Shown here one piece after another: positions 35,137 to 43,880 of a DNA stretch of 64,000 nt (position 1 is its first letter; the number at the start of each line of letters is the position of its first letter). The position numbers and the translations under genes were made by a program. This DNA is from Achromobacter sp. B7 (GTDB lineage Bacteria; Pseudomonadota; Gammaproteobacteria; Burkholderiales; Burkholderiaceae_B): assembly GCF_003600685.1 (NCBI RefSeq), contig NZ_CP032084.1:4898001-4962000 (forward strand). The letters are read 5' to 3'. Under the pieces are notes generated by a model that did not search any database, was not told the DNA's origin, and saw only the letters and a list, made by a program, of their open reading frames with translations.

Positions 35137-36681
35137 ATGCTTTTGGCCCGAACCCTACTCATGCCCCTCCTTTGCCTATCGTTTCTGGGTGGTTGCAGCC
35201 TGCCCCCGCTGGACAAGCGTCACGAATCACAGGCGCTGACGCCCGAGGACGCAGCGGCCACCGCGCTGGGCCGTGGCATCACGCCGCTGGCCGCCGCGCA
35301 CCCCGGCAAGTCGGGCATCCACCCCTTGGGCGATGCGCATGACGCTTTCGCCGCCCGGATGATGCTGGCCCGCGCCGCCGAGCGCAGCCTGGATGTGCAG
35401 TACTACATCTGGCACAACGACATGACGGGCACCATGCTGCTGGAAGCGCTGCACGCCGCGGCAGACCGGGGCGTACGCGTGCGCCTGCTGCTGGACGACA
35501 ACGGCACGGCCGGGCTGGACAAAGTGTTGGCCGCGCTGGACGCCCACCCAATGATCGAGGTGCGGCTGTACAACCCGTTTGTGTTGCGCTGGCCCAAGCC
35601 ATTGGGCTACGTCACGGATTTCAGCCGCCTGAACCGGCGCATGCACAACAAGTCGTTCACCGCCGACAACCAGGCCACCATCATCGGCGGCCGCAACATC
35701 GGCGACGAGTACTTTGGGGCCACCAGCGGCGTGCTGTTCACCGACCTGGACGTGTTGGCAATCGGCGCGGCGGTGAACGACGTGTCCAAGGATTTTGACC
35801 GCTACTGGAGCAGCGATTCGGCTTACCCGGTCGACCGGATACTGAAACCGGCCGGCCCCGGCGAGCTGGACGCGCTGGAAGAGCAGGCCAGCAAAGTCGA
35901 GGGCTCGCCCGAGGCCGCGGCGTACGCGCGTGCCATGAAGCGGCTGCCTTTCATCCGGCAGTTGCTGGCCGGCGATCTGACGCTGGAATGGGCCGATACC
36001 CGGATGGTCAGCGACGACCCGCGCAAGACACTGGGCACCGCGCCACCCGAAGCCATGCTGCCGCATCAGTTGCACGACATCATCGGCGCGCCCACGCAGG
36101 ATCTGTACTTGGTGTCGCCCTACTTCGTGCCCACCGCCCGTGGCACCGAGGCATTCGGAAAGCTGGCGCAAAGCGGGGTCAAGGTGCAGGTGCTGACCAA
36201 CGCGCTGGAAGCGACCGACGTGGCGGTGGTGCATTCCGGTTATGCCCGGCGCCGCAAGGACTTGCTGGCCAGTGGCGTGGAACTGTTCGAGATGAAGCGG
36301 CAGGCGCGCGGCGCGGATCGCAACAAAAGCATGGGGCCCTTTGGCAGCTCGGGCTCCAGCTTGCATGCCAAGACCTTTGCCGTGGATGGCCGGCGCGTGT
36401 TCGTCGGATCGTTCAACTTTGATCCGCGATCCGCCACCCTGAATACCGAGCTGGGCTTTGTCATCGACAGCCCCACGCTCGCGGCCGGCATCGCCAACGC
36501 CTTCCAGCAAGAGTTGCCCAAGCTGGCCTACCGCGTATGCCTGAACGAGCAGGGCGACGTGATCTGGGAGGAGCAACGCGATGGCAAGAGGGTGCGCCAC
36601 GATACCGAGCCCGGCACGTCGGCGTGGAAGCGGTTCTCGGTATGGTTCGTTTCCCTGCTGCCATTGGAATCGCTGCTGTGA
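35137..36681 (+). CDS. Phospholipase-D superfamily lipoprotein (cardiolipin-synthase-like)
   Basis: 514 residues. A lipoprotein signal (LCLSFLGGCS) precedes two HKD motifs: HNKSFTADNQATIIGGRNIGDEYF (first) and HAKTFAVDGRRVFVGSFNFDPRS (second). Both catalytic H-x-K-x4-D sets are complete. YYIWHNDMTGTMLLEALHAAADRGVRVRLLLDDNGT is the usual element before HKD1. Members are phosphatidyltransferases or phosphodiesterases acting on membrane lipids; lipidation places this one in the envelope. Divergent from the XRE-cupin gene. Confidence 0.92.
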   Translation: MLLARTLLMPLLCLSFLGGCSLPPLDKRHESQALTPEDAAATALGRGITPLAAAHPGKSGIHPLGDAHDAFAARMMLARAAERSLDVQYYIWHNDMTGTMLLEALHAAADRGVRVRLLLDDNGTAGLDKVLAALDAHPMIEVRLYNPFVLRWPKPLGYVTDFSRLNRRMHNKSFTADNQATIIGGRNIGDEYFGATSGVLFTDLDVLAIGAAVNDVSKDFDRYWSSDSAYPVDRILKPAGPGELDALEEQASKVEGSPEAAAYARAMKRLPFIRQLLAGDLTLEWADTRMVSDDPRKTLGTAPPEAMLPHQLHDIIGAPTQDLYLVSPYFVPTARGTEAFGKLAQSGVKVQVLTNALEATDVAVVHSGYARRRKDLLASGVELFEMKRQARGADRNKSMGPFGSSGSSLHAKTFAVDGRRVFVGSFNFDPRSATLNTELGFVIDSPTLAAGIANAFQQELPKLAYRVCLNEQGDVIWEEQRDGKRVRHDTEPGTSAWKRFSVWFVSLLPLESLL

Positions 36682-36727
36682 CGGGTGACTTGCGGCGGCG
36701 ATTCGTGGCTGTGGCCCCGCGCCCTGG

Positions 36728-36805
36728 CACGCTGGCCTGGCACGCTGCCTTTGCACGCTGCCTTTGCACGCTGCCTTTGCACGCTGCCTTTGCCCACTGC
36801 CTTTG
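36728..36805. repeat. 13-bp tandem repeat between PLD and 2OG-oxygenase genes
   Basis: Six head-to-tail units of CACGCTGCCTTTG, four of them identical. It fills a third of the 300-bp gap; I see no gene in the rest. Confidence 0.88.
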
Positions 36806-36981
36806 CCCCCGCCCCCGGCCCACTCCCGTGGCACGCGGCTGTGGCAGGTCTTGAGACGCGCTGCTATAACGTTCGTAATGTCCCATTTGCCGGGCTTATC
36901 GCCATCGCAACAAGCGGAGTTCGCCGCCACCCCTGCCGGACGTAGATTCACGGTTTTGTTTCACCGCACTTGCCGATCGCC

Positions 36982-37692
36982 ATGGATGCCCCGCCCTGCC
37001 CCGCTTTTCCCGACCTGGACTGGACCGCCATCACGCACTCGTTGGACGCGCACGGCAATGCCATCGTGCCCGGCCTGTTGACGCCCGCGCAATGCGACGA
37101 CTTCGCAAATCGGTACGACGAACCCGACCGCTACCGCAGCCGCATCGTGATGGCGCGGCATGGCTTCGGGCGGGGCGAATACAAGTATTTTTCCTACCCT
37201 TTGCCGCCCTTGCTGCACGAGCTGCGTACCGCGCTGTATCCGCGCCTGGCTCCCATTGCCAACCGCTGGAACCGGCAGTTGGGCATTGCGGTGCAATACC
37301 CTGACAACCACGCCGCCTTCCTGCAACGTTGCCACGACGCCGGCCAGCGCCGCCCCACGCCCTTGATCCTGCAATACGGCCCGGGCGACTACAACTGCCT
37401 GCATCAGGACTTGTATGGCGAACACGTGTTCCCGCTGCAAGTGGCCATCCTGTTGTCGCGCCCCGGCCACGATTTCACGGGCGGAGAATTCGTCATGCAG
37501 GAGACCAGCAGCCGCGAGCAACGCATCGACGTGCTGCCCTTGCAACAGGGCGACGCGCTGATCTTCACCGTGAACCTGCGTCCCGTGCCGGGCGTGCGCG
37601 GCTGGCGCAAGACGGCAATGCGGCACGGCGTCAGCGCGCTGCACACGGGCCGACGCCACACGCTGGGGCTGATCTTTCATGACGCACAATAG
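36982..37692 (+). CDS. 2-oxoglutarate/Fe(II)-dependent oxygenase (paralogue A)
   Basis: About 236 residues from ATG 36982. The double-stranded beta-helix iron site is visible: YNCLHQDLYG (H-x-D), then FTGGEFVMQE, and the distal His with 2OG-binding Arg in RHGVSALHTGRRHTLGLIFHDA. The N-terminal part (GNAIVPGLLTPAQCDDFANRYDEPDRYRSRIVMARHGFGRGEYKYF) matches the P4H/'prolyl 4-hydroxylase-like' family. It has a clear paralogue at 44.7 kb. The stop codon sits in the first unit of a 15-bp repeat that runs to alkB. Substrate unknown. Confidence 0.9.
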   Translation: MDAPPCPAFPDLDWTAITHSLDAHGNAIVPGLLTPAQCDDFANRYDEPDRYRSRIVMARHGFGRGEYKYFSYPLPPLLHELRTALYPRLAPIANRWNRQLGIAVQYPDNHAAFLQRCHDAGQRRPTPLILQYGPGDYNCLHQDLYGEHVFPLQVAILLSRPGHDFTGGEFVMQETSSREQRIDVLPLQQGDALIFTVNLRPVPGVRGWRKTAMRHGVSALHTGRRHTLGLIFHDAQ

Positions 37693-37834
37693 GCCGCCGC
37701 ACGATAGGCCGCCGCACCATGGGTCGCCGCACAACAGGCCGCCGCACCATTGGCCACCGCACAATAGGCCACCGCACAATAGGCCGCAACACAATAGGCC
37801 CACCGCGAATTAGGCCCGCCACACGATAGGCCCC
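37683..37834. repeat. 15-bp tandem repeat filling the 2OG-oxygenase/alkB gap
   Basis: Ten units related to CGCACAATAGGCCGC. The first provides the oxygenase stop codon (TAG) and the last ends 3 bases before the alkB ATG, so the complete leader of alkB is repeat DNA. No ribosome site is recognisable. Confidence 0.9.
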
Positions 37835-37837
37835 GCC

Positions 37838-38491
37838 ATGACCCTGAACCTGTTCGACGACGAAGACACCGCGCAGCACGGCCGGGACCAGATCGGCCCT
37901 CAGTCTTATGCGCTTCGCGGCTTTGCGCTGGCGCACGCCGACGCGCTGCTGCAAGGCGTGGACACCGTGACCGCGCAGTCGCCCTTTCGCCACATGCGCA
38001 CGCCGGGCGGCTACACCATGTCGGTAGCGCTGACCAATTGCGGCGAATGGGGGTGGACGACGGACGCGCACGGGTACCGCTATACGCGCATTGATCCCCT
38101 GTCCGGCCAACCCTGGCCGGCGCTGCCCGCCGCGTTTTTGCAACTGGCGCAAGCCGCCGCGCTGGAAGCCGGCTTTCCCGGCTTTACGCCCGACGCCTGC
38201 CTGGTAAACCGCTACGAACCGGGGTCTCGCTTGTCCTTGCATCAGGACAAGAATGAACGAGATTTCGACGCGCCGATCGTGTCGGTGTCGCTGGGCATGC
38301 CCGCGCTGTTCCTCTTCGGCGGCGACGACCGCGCCGACAAGGCGGCGCGCGTGCCCTTGTTTCATGGCGACGTGGTGGTCTGGGGCGGCGTGGACCGCCT
38401 GCGCTATCACGGCGTGATGCCGATGAAGGAAGCCCCGCACCCCCGGCTGGGCAGCCGACGCATCAACTTCACGCTGCGCAAGGCGGGCTGA
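37838..38491 (+). CDS. alkB: DNA oxidative demethylase AlkB
   Basis: 217 residues, E. coli AlkB-sized. Signature elements: MRTPGGYTMSVALTNCGEWGW, the nucleotide-recognition lid, the iron site in SLHQDKNERDFDAPIVSVSLG (H-x-D), a distal His in LRYHGVMP and the 2OG-binding RINFTLRKAG (RxNxTxR). It removes alkyl groups from 1-methyladenine and 3-methylcytosine. The preceding 15-bp repeat array and absence of an Ada box imply unusual expression. It probably shares transcription with the upstream oxygenase. Confidence 0.96.
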   Translation: MTLNLFDDEDTAQHGRDQIGPQSYALRGFALAHADALLQGVDTVTAQSPFRHMRTPGGYTMSVALTNCGEWGWTTDAHGYRYTRIDPLSGQPWPALPAAFLQLAQAAALEAGFPGFTPDACLVNRYEPGSRLSLHQDKNERDFDAPIVSVSLGMPALFLFGGDDRADKAARVPLFHGDVVVWGGVDRLRYHGVMPMKEAPHPRLGSRRINFTLRKAG

Positions 38492-38657
38492 CAGCGCTAG
38501 CCGACAGCCGGGGGCCGACACTAGGGTTGACCGCGTCTGGCCGTGCCCGAACGGCCGCCCTACACTTTCGCACCCCTGCCCGCGCCCCCGTCGGGCGCAC
38601 TTCGCCCCCGCCCTATTGCGCCCCTTGCGCCTTCTTGCGCCTATGCCGCCGACAATC

Positions 38658-39725
38658 ATGCGTACCCGCCTTCGCCCGCTACTTGCCCGCCTGCTGTCAC
38701 CCCGCCTGCTGTCACCCCGCCTGTTGTCACCCCGCCTGCCCGTTGCCGTCCTGTGCCTGGCCGGCGCGGCGCTGTCCTTGCCCGCAGCGGCGGCCGAGCC
38801 GCCCGCGCTGCTCGTCAATTCGCTGGACATGACATTCGTGGCCATACCCGCCGGCACGTTCCAGATGGGCAGCGACGAATCGGCCGAGACGCTCGCCCGT
38901 GACTACCCCCAATATCCCAAGGACCGTTTCACCCAGCTGTTCGATGAAGCGCCCGTGCACACGGTGCGCATCACCCGGCCCTTCTACCTGGAACGCACCG
39001 AGGTCACGGTCGGGCAGTTCAAACGTTTTATCGAGGCATCCGGCTACGTGCCCGAGTCCGAGGCGGACGGCACGGGAGGCTACGGCTACAACGCCGCGTA
39101 TGATCCCGACAAATCCGAACGCGGCGACGCCTTTGAAGGCCGCGACCGCCGCTATTCCTGGCGCAACCCCGGCTTTGCGCAGACCGACGACCACCCGGTG
39201 GTGAACATCAGCTGGAACGACGCCACCGCCCTGGCGCGCTGGCTTACCCAGCAAGAAGGCCACGTCTACCGCCTGCCCACCGAAGCGGAATGGGAATACG
39301 CCTGCCGCGCCGGCACCCGCACGCGCTATCAGAATGGCGACGACCCGGCCGGCATGGCGGACGTGGGCAACGGCTTTGACGCCGACACCGCGCCCCTGTG
39401 GCCAAAATGGCACGCCTTTGCCAACCCACGCCACGACGGCAACACCTTTACCGCGCCGGTGGCCAGCTATGCGCCCAACGCCTTCGGCTTGTATGACATG
39501 CACGGCAACGCCTGGGAATGGGTGTCGGACTGGTATGGCGAAGACTATTACGCGCAGTCGCCCACCGACGACCCCACCGGCCCGGCCAGCGGCAACGTAC
39601 GCGTGCGCCGGGGCGGGTCCTGGCATACCTGGGCGCTGTACACGCGTTCGTCGTATCGCAACTGGAATACGCAGGAAACGCGCTACCCCCTGGTCGGCCT
39701 GCGGCTCGTGCGCGAGGCCGATTAA
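38658..39725 (+). CDS. Exported formylglycine-generating-enzyme-like protein without catalytic cysteines
   Basis: About 355 residues. Signal peptide with three LLSPR copies, then the SUMF1/FGE domain: FVAIPAGTFQMGSDE, EAPVHTVRITRPFYLERTEVTVGQFKRFI, VVNISWNDATALARWLT, YRLPTEAEWEYACRAGT, GLYDMHGNAWEWVSDWYG. The catalytic region reads RVRRGGSWHTWALYTRSSYRNW, so the paired cysteines of true FGE are absent; it is a binding or alternative-activity member (EgtB/PvdO type are other cases). No sulfatase is nearby. ATG 38643 is an alternative start. Confidence 0.88.
   Translation: MRTRLRPLLARLLSPRLLSPRLLSPRLPVAVLCLAGAALSLPAAAAEPPALLVNSLDMTFVAIPAGTFQMGSDESAETLARDYPQYPKDRFTQLFDEAPVHTVRITRPFYLERTEVTVGQFKRFIEASGYVPESEADGTGGYGYNAAYDPDKSERGDAFEGRDRRYSWRNPGFAQTDDHPVVNISWNDATALARWLTQQEGHVYRLPTEAEWEYACRAGTRTRYQNGDDPAGMADVGNGFDADTAPLWPKWHAFANPRHDGNTFTAPVASYAPNAFGLYDMHGNAWEWVSDWYGEDYYAQSPTDDPTGPASGNVRVRRGGSWHTWALYTRSSYRNWNTQETRYPLVGLRLVREAD
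38688..38732 (+). repeat. 15-bp triplication in the signal peptide
   Basis: Three copies of CGCCTGCTGTCACCC (one base differs in the third) in frame encode repeated LLSPR in the n/h-region of the FGE-like protein's signal peptide. Confidence 0.88.
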
Positions 39726-39787
39726 ACAAAAAAGGGGCCTGGGCGGGTTAGCATAGCCGCACGCTTAACCTCAAAGAGAGTCCTGAC

Positions 39788-40174
39788 ATGCATTCGCTGG
39801 GCCGTCTCGTCCTTCTCGTGAACGACTACGACACCGCCATTTCCTTCTATCAAGACAAGCTGGGCATGGAGGTATTCGCAGATATGCCCGTGGGCCAGCA
39901 GCGCTACGTGCACCTGCGCCTGCCCGCCCAACCGGCGGTGGGTGTCTGGCTGCTGCAAGCGCTGACGCAGGCGCAACGCGACCGCGTCGGCGACCAGACC
40001 GGCGGCCAGCCGGTGGGCGTGTTCTACACCGACGACGTCATGCGCGACCACGGCAGCTTTGTCGCGCGCGGCGTGCGCTTCACCAAAGAACCCGTCCATG
40101 ACGACAGCACCGTCTACGCCCACTTCATCGACCTGTACGGCAACGAGTTCGTACTGGTGCAGGTGAAGGCGTAA
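39788..40174 (+). CDS. VOC (glyoxalase/bleomycin-resistance fold) family protein
   Basis: 128 residues in two beta-alpha-beta-beta-beta modules: RLVLLVNDYDTAISFYQDKLGMEVFADMP and VGVFYTDDVMRDHGSFVARGVRFTKEP, ending YAHFIDLYGNEFVLVQ. VOC proteins bind a divalent metal and act as lyases, dioxygenases or resistance proteins; substrate unknown. A ribosome site (AGAGAG) lies 8-13 bases upstream. It precedes an AraC gene by 54 bp. Confidence 0.93.
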   Translation: MHSLGRLVLLVNDYDTAISFYQDKLGMEVFADMPVGQQRYVHLRLPAQPAVGVWLLQALTQAQRDRVGDQTGGQPVGVFYTDDVMRDHGSFVARGVRFTKEPVHDDSTVYAHFIDLYGNEFVLVQVKA

Positions 40175-40228
40175 CCCCCCTGACCTAGCCATTACGCTAG
40201 CCCAGCCTTAACCCCAAGGCAGGCCGCC

Positions 40229-41038
40229 ATGACCCGCGCCACACCGACTCAGGACTGGATCCTTCGCGCCGCCGACACCGGCCACGTGGAGCGCATCGAA
40301 GCCTACTTCGGGGGTCATGGTTACGACATGCACCGCCACGACACCTACGCCATCGGCCGTACGCTGGCGGGCGTGCAGAGCTTTCACTACCGCCGCGCCG
40401 TTCGGCACAGCCTGCCCGGCGGCACCATCGTGCTGCACCCCGACGAAGCGCATGACGGCCAAGCGGGCACCGAGGCCGGCTTTCATTACCGCATGCTTTA
40501 TGTCGAGCCCGCGCTGATCCAGCAGATTCTGGGCGGGCGGCCCTTGCCGTTCATCCCTGGCGGCATCTCGGCCGACGCCCGGCTGTACGCCGCCAGCGGC
40601 GCGCTGCTGCAAGACACGCACGCGGCGCTTGACCCCTTGCAGGAAGACGACGCGCTATACGACCTGGCGCATGCACTGTGCGCCGCCGCGGGCAGGCCGC
40701 GCGGCCGCCGCTGCGCCGACTACGTCGCCACCGAGCGCGCGCGCCAGTACATCCACGCGTCGCTGGACACCACGATCACGCTGGACGCGCTAGCCCAGGC
40801 CGCGGGCAAAGACCGCTGGAGCCTGTCGCGCGATTTTCGGGCCCTGTTCGGCACCAGCCCCTACCGCTACGTCATGCTGCGCCGGCTGGACTTGGCGCGC
40901 CGCCTGATCGCGGCCGGTGCGTCGTTGGCCGACGCCTCGGCCGGCGCCGGCTTTACCGACCAAAGCCACCTGACACGCCGCCATGCGCAGACCTACGGCA
41001 TGACGCCCGACCGTTGGCGCCGCATGCTGCACCGCTAG
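40229..41038 (+). CDS. AraC family transcriptional regulator
   Basis: 269 residues. N-terminal cupin-like sensor (HRHDTYAIGRTLAGVQSFHYRRAVRHSLPGGTIVLHPDEAHDGQAG), then two helix-turn-helices (LDALAQAAGKDRWSLSRDFRALFGTSPYRYVMLRRLDLARRLI; ADASAGAGFTDQSHLTRRHAQTYGMTPDRW). It belongs to the same AraC subtype as the gene at 25.7 kb. Neighbours are VOC, cupin and SDR genes on the same strand. Confidence 0.93.
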   Translation: MTRATPTQDWILRAADTGHVERIEAYFGGHGYDMHRHDTYAIGRTLAGVQSFHYRRAVRHSLPGGTIVLHPDEAHDGQAGTEAGFHYRMLYVEPALIQQILGGRPLPFIPGGISADARLYAASGALLQDTHAALDPLQEDDALYDLAHALCAAAGRPRGRRCADYVATERARQYIHASLDTTITLDALAQAAGKDRWSLSRDFRALFGTSPYRYVMLRRLDLARRLIAAGASLADASAGAGFTDQSHLTRRHAQTYGMTPDRWRRMLHR

Positions 41039-41184
41039 TGCGCGCGGCGGCCAAAGAAAATTACAACAGCCGGCAACGGCCCCGGAACCCTCCCACCCAC
41101 CTGCAAAACCTGCAAGAACGTACAAGACGCCAAGCCGGCCCAAGCCCTAAGCTTGCGAGGTCATCATTCATCCTGGCTTTCAAA

Positions 41185-41568
41185 ATGCCCCCCATTCCCG
41201 CCATCAACATTGCCGGCAAGCTGGCCCTGTTCAACGAACACTGGCGCCCCAAGGTCATCGCGCAGATGAACGACTACCAGTTCAAGGTGGTCAAGGTGCA
41301 AGGCGAATTCGTCTGGCACAGCCATGCCGACACCGACGAAACCTTCATCGTGATCAGCGGCCGCCTGCGCATCGACCTGCGTGATGGGCAGACCGACCTG
41401 GGCCACATCGACCTGGGTCCGGGCGACATGACCGTCATCCCCAAAGGCGTGGAGCACAAACCCTGCGCCACCGAAGAGGCCCACCTGATGCTGGTGGAAC
41501 CCTGTGGCGTACCCAATACCGGCGACCACGGCGGCGAGCGCAGCGCGCCCAACGACGTCTGGATTTGA
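41185..41568 (+). CDS. Single-domain cupin protein
   Basis: 127 residues. Cupin motif 1: FVWHSHADTDETFIVISGRLRIDL; motif 2: LGPGDMTVIPKGVEHKPCATEE. The HxH, Glu and His metal ligands are present. Small cupins of this kind are often isomerases or binding proteins of unknown substrate. ATG 41185 (MPPIPAINIAGK) is the first Met before the fold. It sits 44 bp before an SDR gene. Confidence 0.9.
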   Translation: MPPIPAINIAGKLALFNEHWRPKVIAQMNDYQFKVVKVQGEFVWHSHADTDETFIVISGRLRIDLRDGQTDLGHIDLGPGDMTVIPKGVEHKPCATEEAHLMLVEPCGVPNTGDHGGERSAPNDVWI

Positions 41569-41611
41569 CGCCCCCGGTTCTGCTACCGTGAATCGCATCC
41601 AGGAGAACACC

Positions 41612-42358
41612 ATGCCGAAAGTCATACTCGTTACCGGCGGCAGCCGGGGTATCGGCGCCGCCGTCGCCAAGCTGGCCGCGCGCCGGGGCTACGCGGTAGG
41701 CATCAATTACCGCACCCATTCCGACGCCGCCGACGCCGTGGTGGCCGACATCCAGCAAGATGGCGGCACCGCGCTGGCCATCCAGGCCGACGTGTCGCAA
41801 GAGGATGACGTGCTGCACATGTTCCGCACGCTGGACGAGCGCCTGGGCCGCATCGATGCGCTGGTCAACAACGCGGGCATTCTGGAAACGCAGATGCGGC
41901 TGGACGAAATGGAAGCCGACCGCCTGCTGCGCGTGCTGTCCACGAACGTCATCGGCGCTTTTCTGTGCGCGCGCGAAGCCGTGCGCAGGATGTCGACGCG
42001 GCACGGCGGCCAGGGCGGCGCCATCGTCAACGTGTCCTCGGCCGCCGCGCGCCTGGGCTCGCCCAACGAATACGTGGACTATGCGGCATCCAAGGGCGCG
42101 CTGGACACGATGACCATCGGCCTGTCCAAGGAAGTGGCGCCCGAAGGCATCCGCGTCAATGGCGTGCGCCCGGGCACCATCTACACCGACATGCACGCCA
42201 GCGGCGGCGAACCCGGCCGCGTCGACCGCCTGAAAAGCGTCATCCCGTTACGGCGCGGCGGCTCGGTCGAGGAAGTAGCCGGCGCCGTCATGTGGCTGTG
42301 TTCCGAAGAAGCCGGCTACACCAGCGGCTCGTTCATCGACGTGTCCGGCGGCAGCTGA
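41612..42358 (+). CDS. SDR family oxidoreductase (glucose-dehydrogenase/FabG-like)
   Basis: 248 residues. TGGSRGIG cofactor loop, GINYRTHSDAA (NADP preference by Arg), NNAG, catalytic SSAAARLGSPNEYVDYAASK (Ser, Tyr-x3-Lys), and the C-terminal VSGGS. All catalytic residues are present. An AGGAGA ribosome site lies before the ATG. It is convergent with MgtC/SapB by 21 bp. Confidence 0.94.
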   Translation: MPKVILVTGGSRGIGAAVAKLAARRGYAVGINYRTHSDAADAVVADIQQDGGTALAIQADVSQEDDVLHMFRTLDERLGRIDALVNNAGILETQMRLDEMEADRLLRVLSTNVIGAFLCAREAVRRMSTRHGGQGGAIVNVSSAAARLGSPNEYVDYAASKGALDTMTIGLSKEVAPEGIRVNGVRPGTIYTDMHASGGEPGRVDRLKSVIPLRRGGSVEEVAGAVMWLCSEEAGYTSGSFIDVSGGS

Positions 42359-42379
42359 ACGCCGTTGTTCAACCGTTGT

Positions 42380-42916
42380 TCAAACGTTACGCGCCGGCTT
42401 GTCGTCGGTGGCGATCACGCTATTTTTGTCCTTGCGTTCCCAGATGCGGGCCTCGACGCGGCGCAGCACGGCCAGGACGAACAGCGCCAGCAAGGTGCTG
42501 ACCAGCGCCGTGGCCTCGCGTCCCATCCCCGCCGCCACGCCGATCGCCGCCGTCATCCAGATGCTGGCCGAGGTGGTCAGCCCATGGATTTCTCGTTCAT
42601 CGCTGAGCTTGATGATGGCGCCCGCCCCCAAAAAGCCAATGCCGGCGATCACCCCTTGCAGCACCCGGCTGATGTCGCCCACTTCCATGCCGCCTTGCAG
42701 GGGCACCAGCACGAAGATTGCCGCGCCCAGCGCCACCAGCATGTGCGTGCGCAGGCCCGCGGCCTTTCCGCTGCGCTCACGTTCATAGCCCAGCAGCCCG
42801 CCCAGGAACACCGCCATCCCCAAGCGCAGCACAATGCGCGTGGCTTCGCCGACGTCGGGGATATCCGCGAACTCGCTGCGTACCGTGGACCAGATTTCCA
42901 GCCAGACTTGCGCCAT
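42380..42916 (-). CDS. MgtC/SapB family membrane protein
   Basis: 178 residues. The N-terminal MgtC domain has four or five membrane helices: LRLGMAVFLGGLLGYERERSGKAAGLRTHMLVALGAAIFVLV, then GVIAGIGFLGAGAIIKLSDEREIHGLTTSASIWMTAAIGVAAGMG. Family members help survival at low magnesium and, in pathogens, in macrophages, in part by acting on ATP synthase. The start at 42916 (MAQVWLEIW) has an AGGAAG site; no Mg riboswitch is seen in the short leader. Confidence 0.93.
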   Translation of the reverse strand: MAQVWLEIWSTVRSEFADIPDVGEATRIVLRLGMAVFLGGLLGYERERSGKAAGLRTHMLVALGAAIFVLVPLQGGMEVGDISRVLQGVIAGIGFLGAGAIIKLSDEREIHGLTTSASIWMTAAIGVAAGMGREATALVSTLLALFVLAVLRRVEARIWERKDKNSVIATDDKPARNV

Positions 42917-43067
42917 CTTTCGCTTCCTGCAAGACAAGGGTGAAGCAGCATAGCAGGCGCGCCGGTGCCCGCGCCATGCTGCGTTTTCTTACTGGTTTGG
43001 CCCACGCAACTGGTTTACAACCATGGCTTGCGCCGCGTGTGCGGGCGCGAATTCACAGGAGGCAGAC

Positions 43068-43850
43068 ATGGACTTGCAGCTGGCCGGAAAACGCGTGCTG
43101 ATCACGGGCGCGTCAAAGGGTATCGGCCTGGCGTGCGCCGTGGCGTTCGCGCGCGAAGGCGCGGACCCCATCCTGGTGGCACGCGACGATGCGGCGCTGC
43201 ATGCGGCCACCGCGTCCATCCGCGAGCAGACCGGGCGCGCGGCCCAGGCCGTGACGCTGGACCTGGCACAGCCCGGCGCGGCGCAACGGCTGGCGCAAGA
43301 CACCGGCCCCATCGACATCCTGGTGAACAACGCGGGCGCGGTGCCCGGCGGCGCGCTGGACCAGGTGCAGGACGAACGCTGGCGCGCGGGCTGGGAATTG
43401 AAGGTGCATGGCTACATCAGCCTGGCGCGCTGCTATTACCCGCACATGCGCGAGGCGGGCGCGGGGGTCATCGCCAACATCATCGGCATGGCGGGCGCCG
43501 CGCCGCGTGCCGACTACATCTGCGGCGCGGCGGCCAATGCGTCGCTGATCGCCTTTACCCGCGCGCTGGGCGGTGACGCGCCGCGCCACGGGGTGCGAGT
43601 CTTTGGCGTGAACCCGTCGCGCACGCGGACCGACCGCGTGCTGACCCTGGCGCGGCAACGCGCGCAGGCCCGCTGGGGCGACGAAGCGCGGTGGCAGGAA
43701 ACGCTATCGGACCTGCCGTTCAATCGGCTGATGGAGCCGGCCGAAGTGGCCGACATGATCGTGTTCGGCGCATCGCCGCGCGCGGGCTACCTGAGCGGCA
43801 CCGTCATCGACCTGGACGGCGGCGAGCAGTACGCGAATTACGGGAAATAG
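43068..43850 (+). CDS. SDR-fold protein lacking the catalytic Ser and Lys
   Basis: 260 residues. Rossmann cofactor motif ITGASKGIGLA and NNAG are intact. At the active site IIGMAGAAPRADYICGAAANASL has Tyr150, but the Lys four residues later is Ala154 and the catalytic Ser region reads ANIIGMAG. This Y-x2-G-x3-N form is a recognised SDR variant; whether it is a dehydrogenase or a binding protein is unclear. AGGAGG ribosome site before ATG 43068. Confidence 0.88.
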   Translation: MDLQLAGKRVLITGASKGIGLACAVAFAREGADPILVARDDAALHAATASIREQTGRAAQAVTLDLAQPGAAQRLAQDTGPIDILVNNAGAVPGGALDQVQDERWRAGWELKVHGYISLARCYYPHMREAGAGVIANIIGMAGAAPRADYICGAAANASLIAFTRALGGDAPRHGVRVFGVNPSRTRTDRVLTLARQRAQARWGDEARWQETLSDLPFNRLMEPAEVADMIVFGASPRAGYLSGTVIDLDGGEQYANYGK

Positions 43851-43880
43851 CCGGCGCAGGCAGGACTGCGGCAAGGCCGG

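Noticed and set aside
38658..39725. True sulfatase-activating formylglycine enzyme
   Set aside because: The catalytic cysteines are missing and no sulfatase gene is present in the window.
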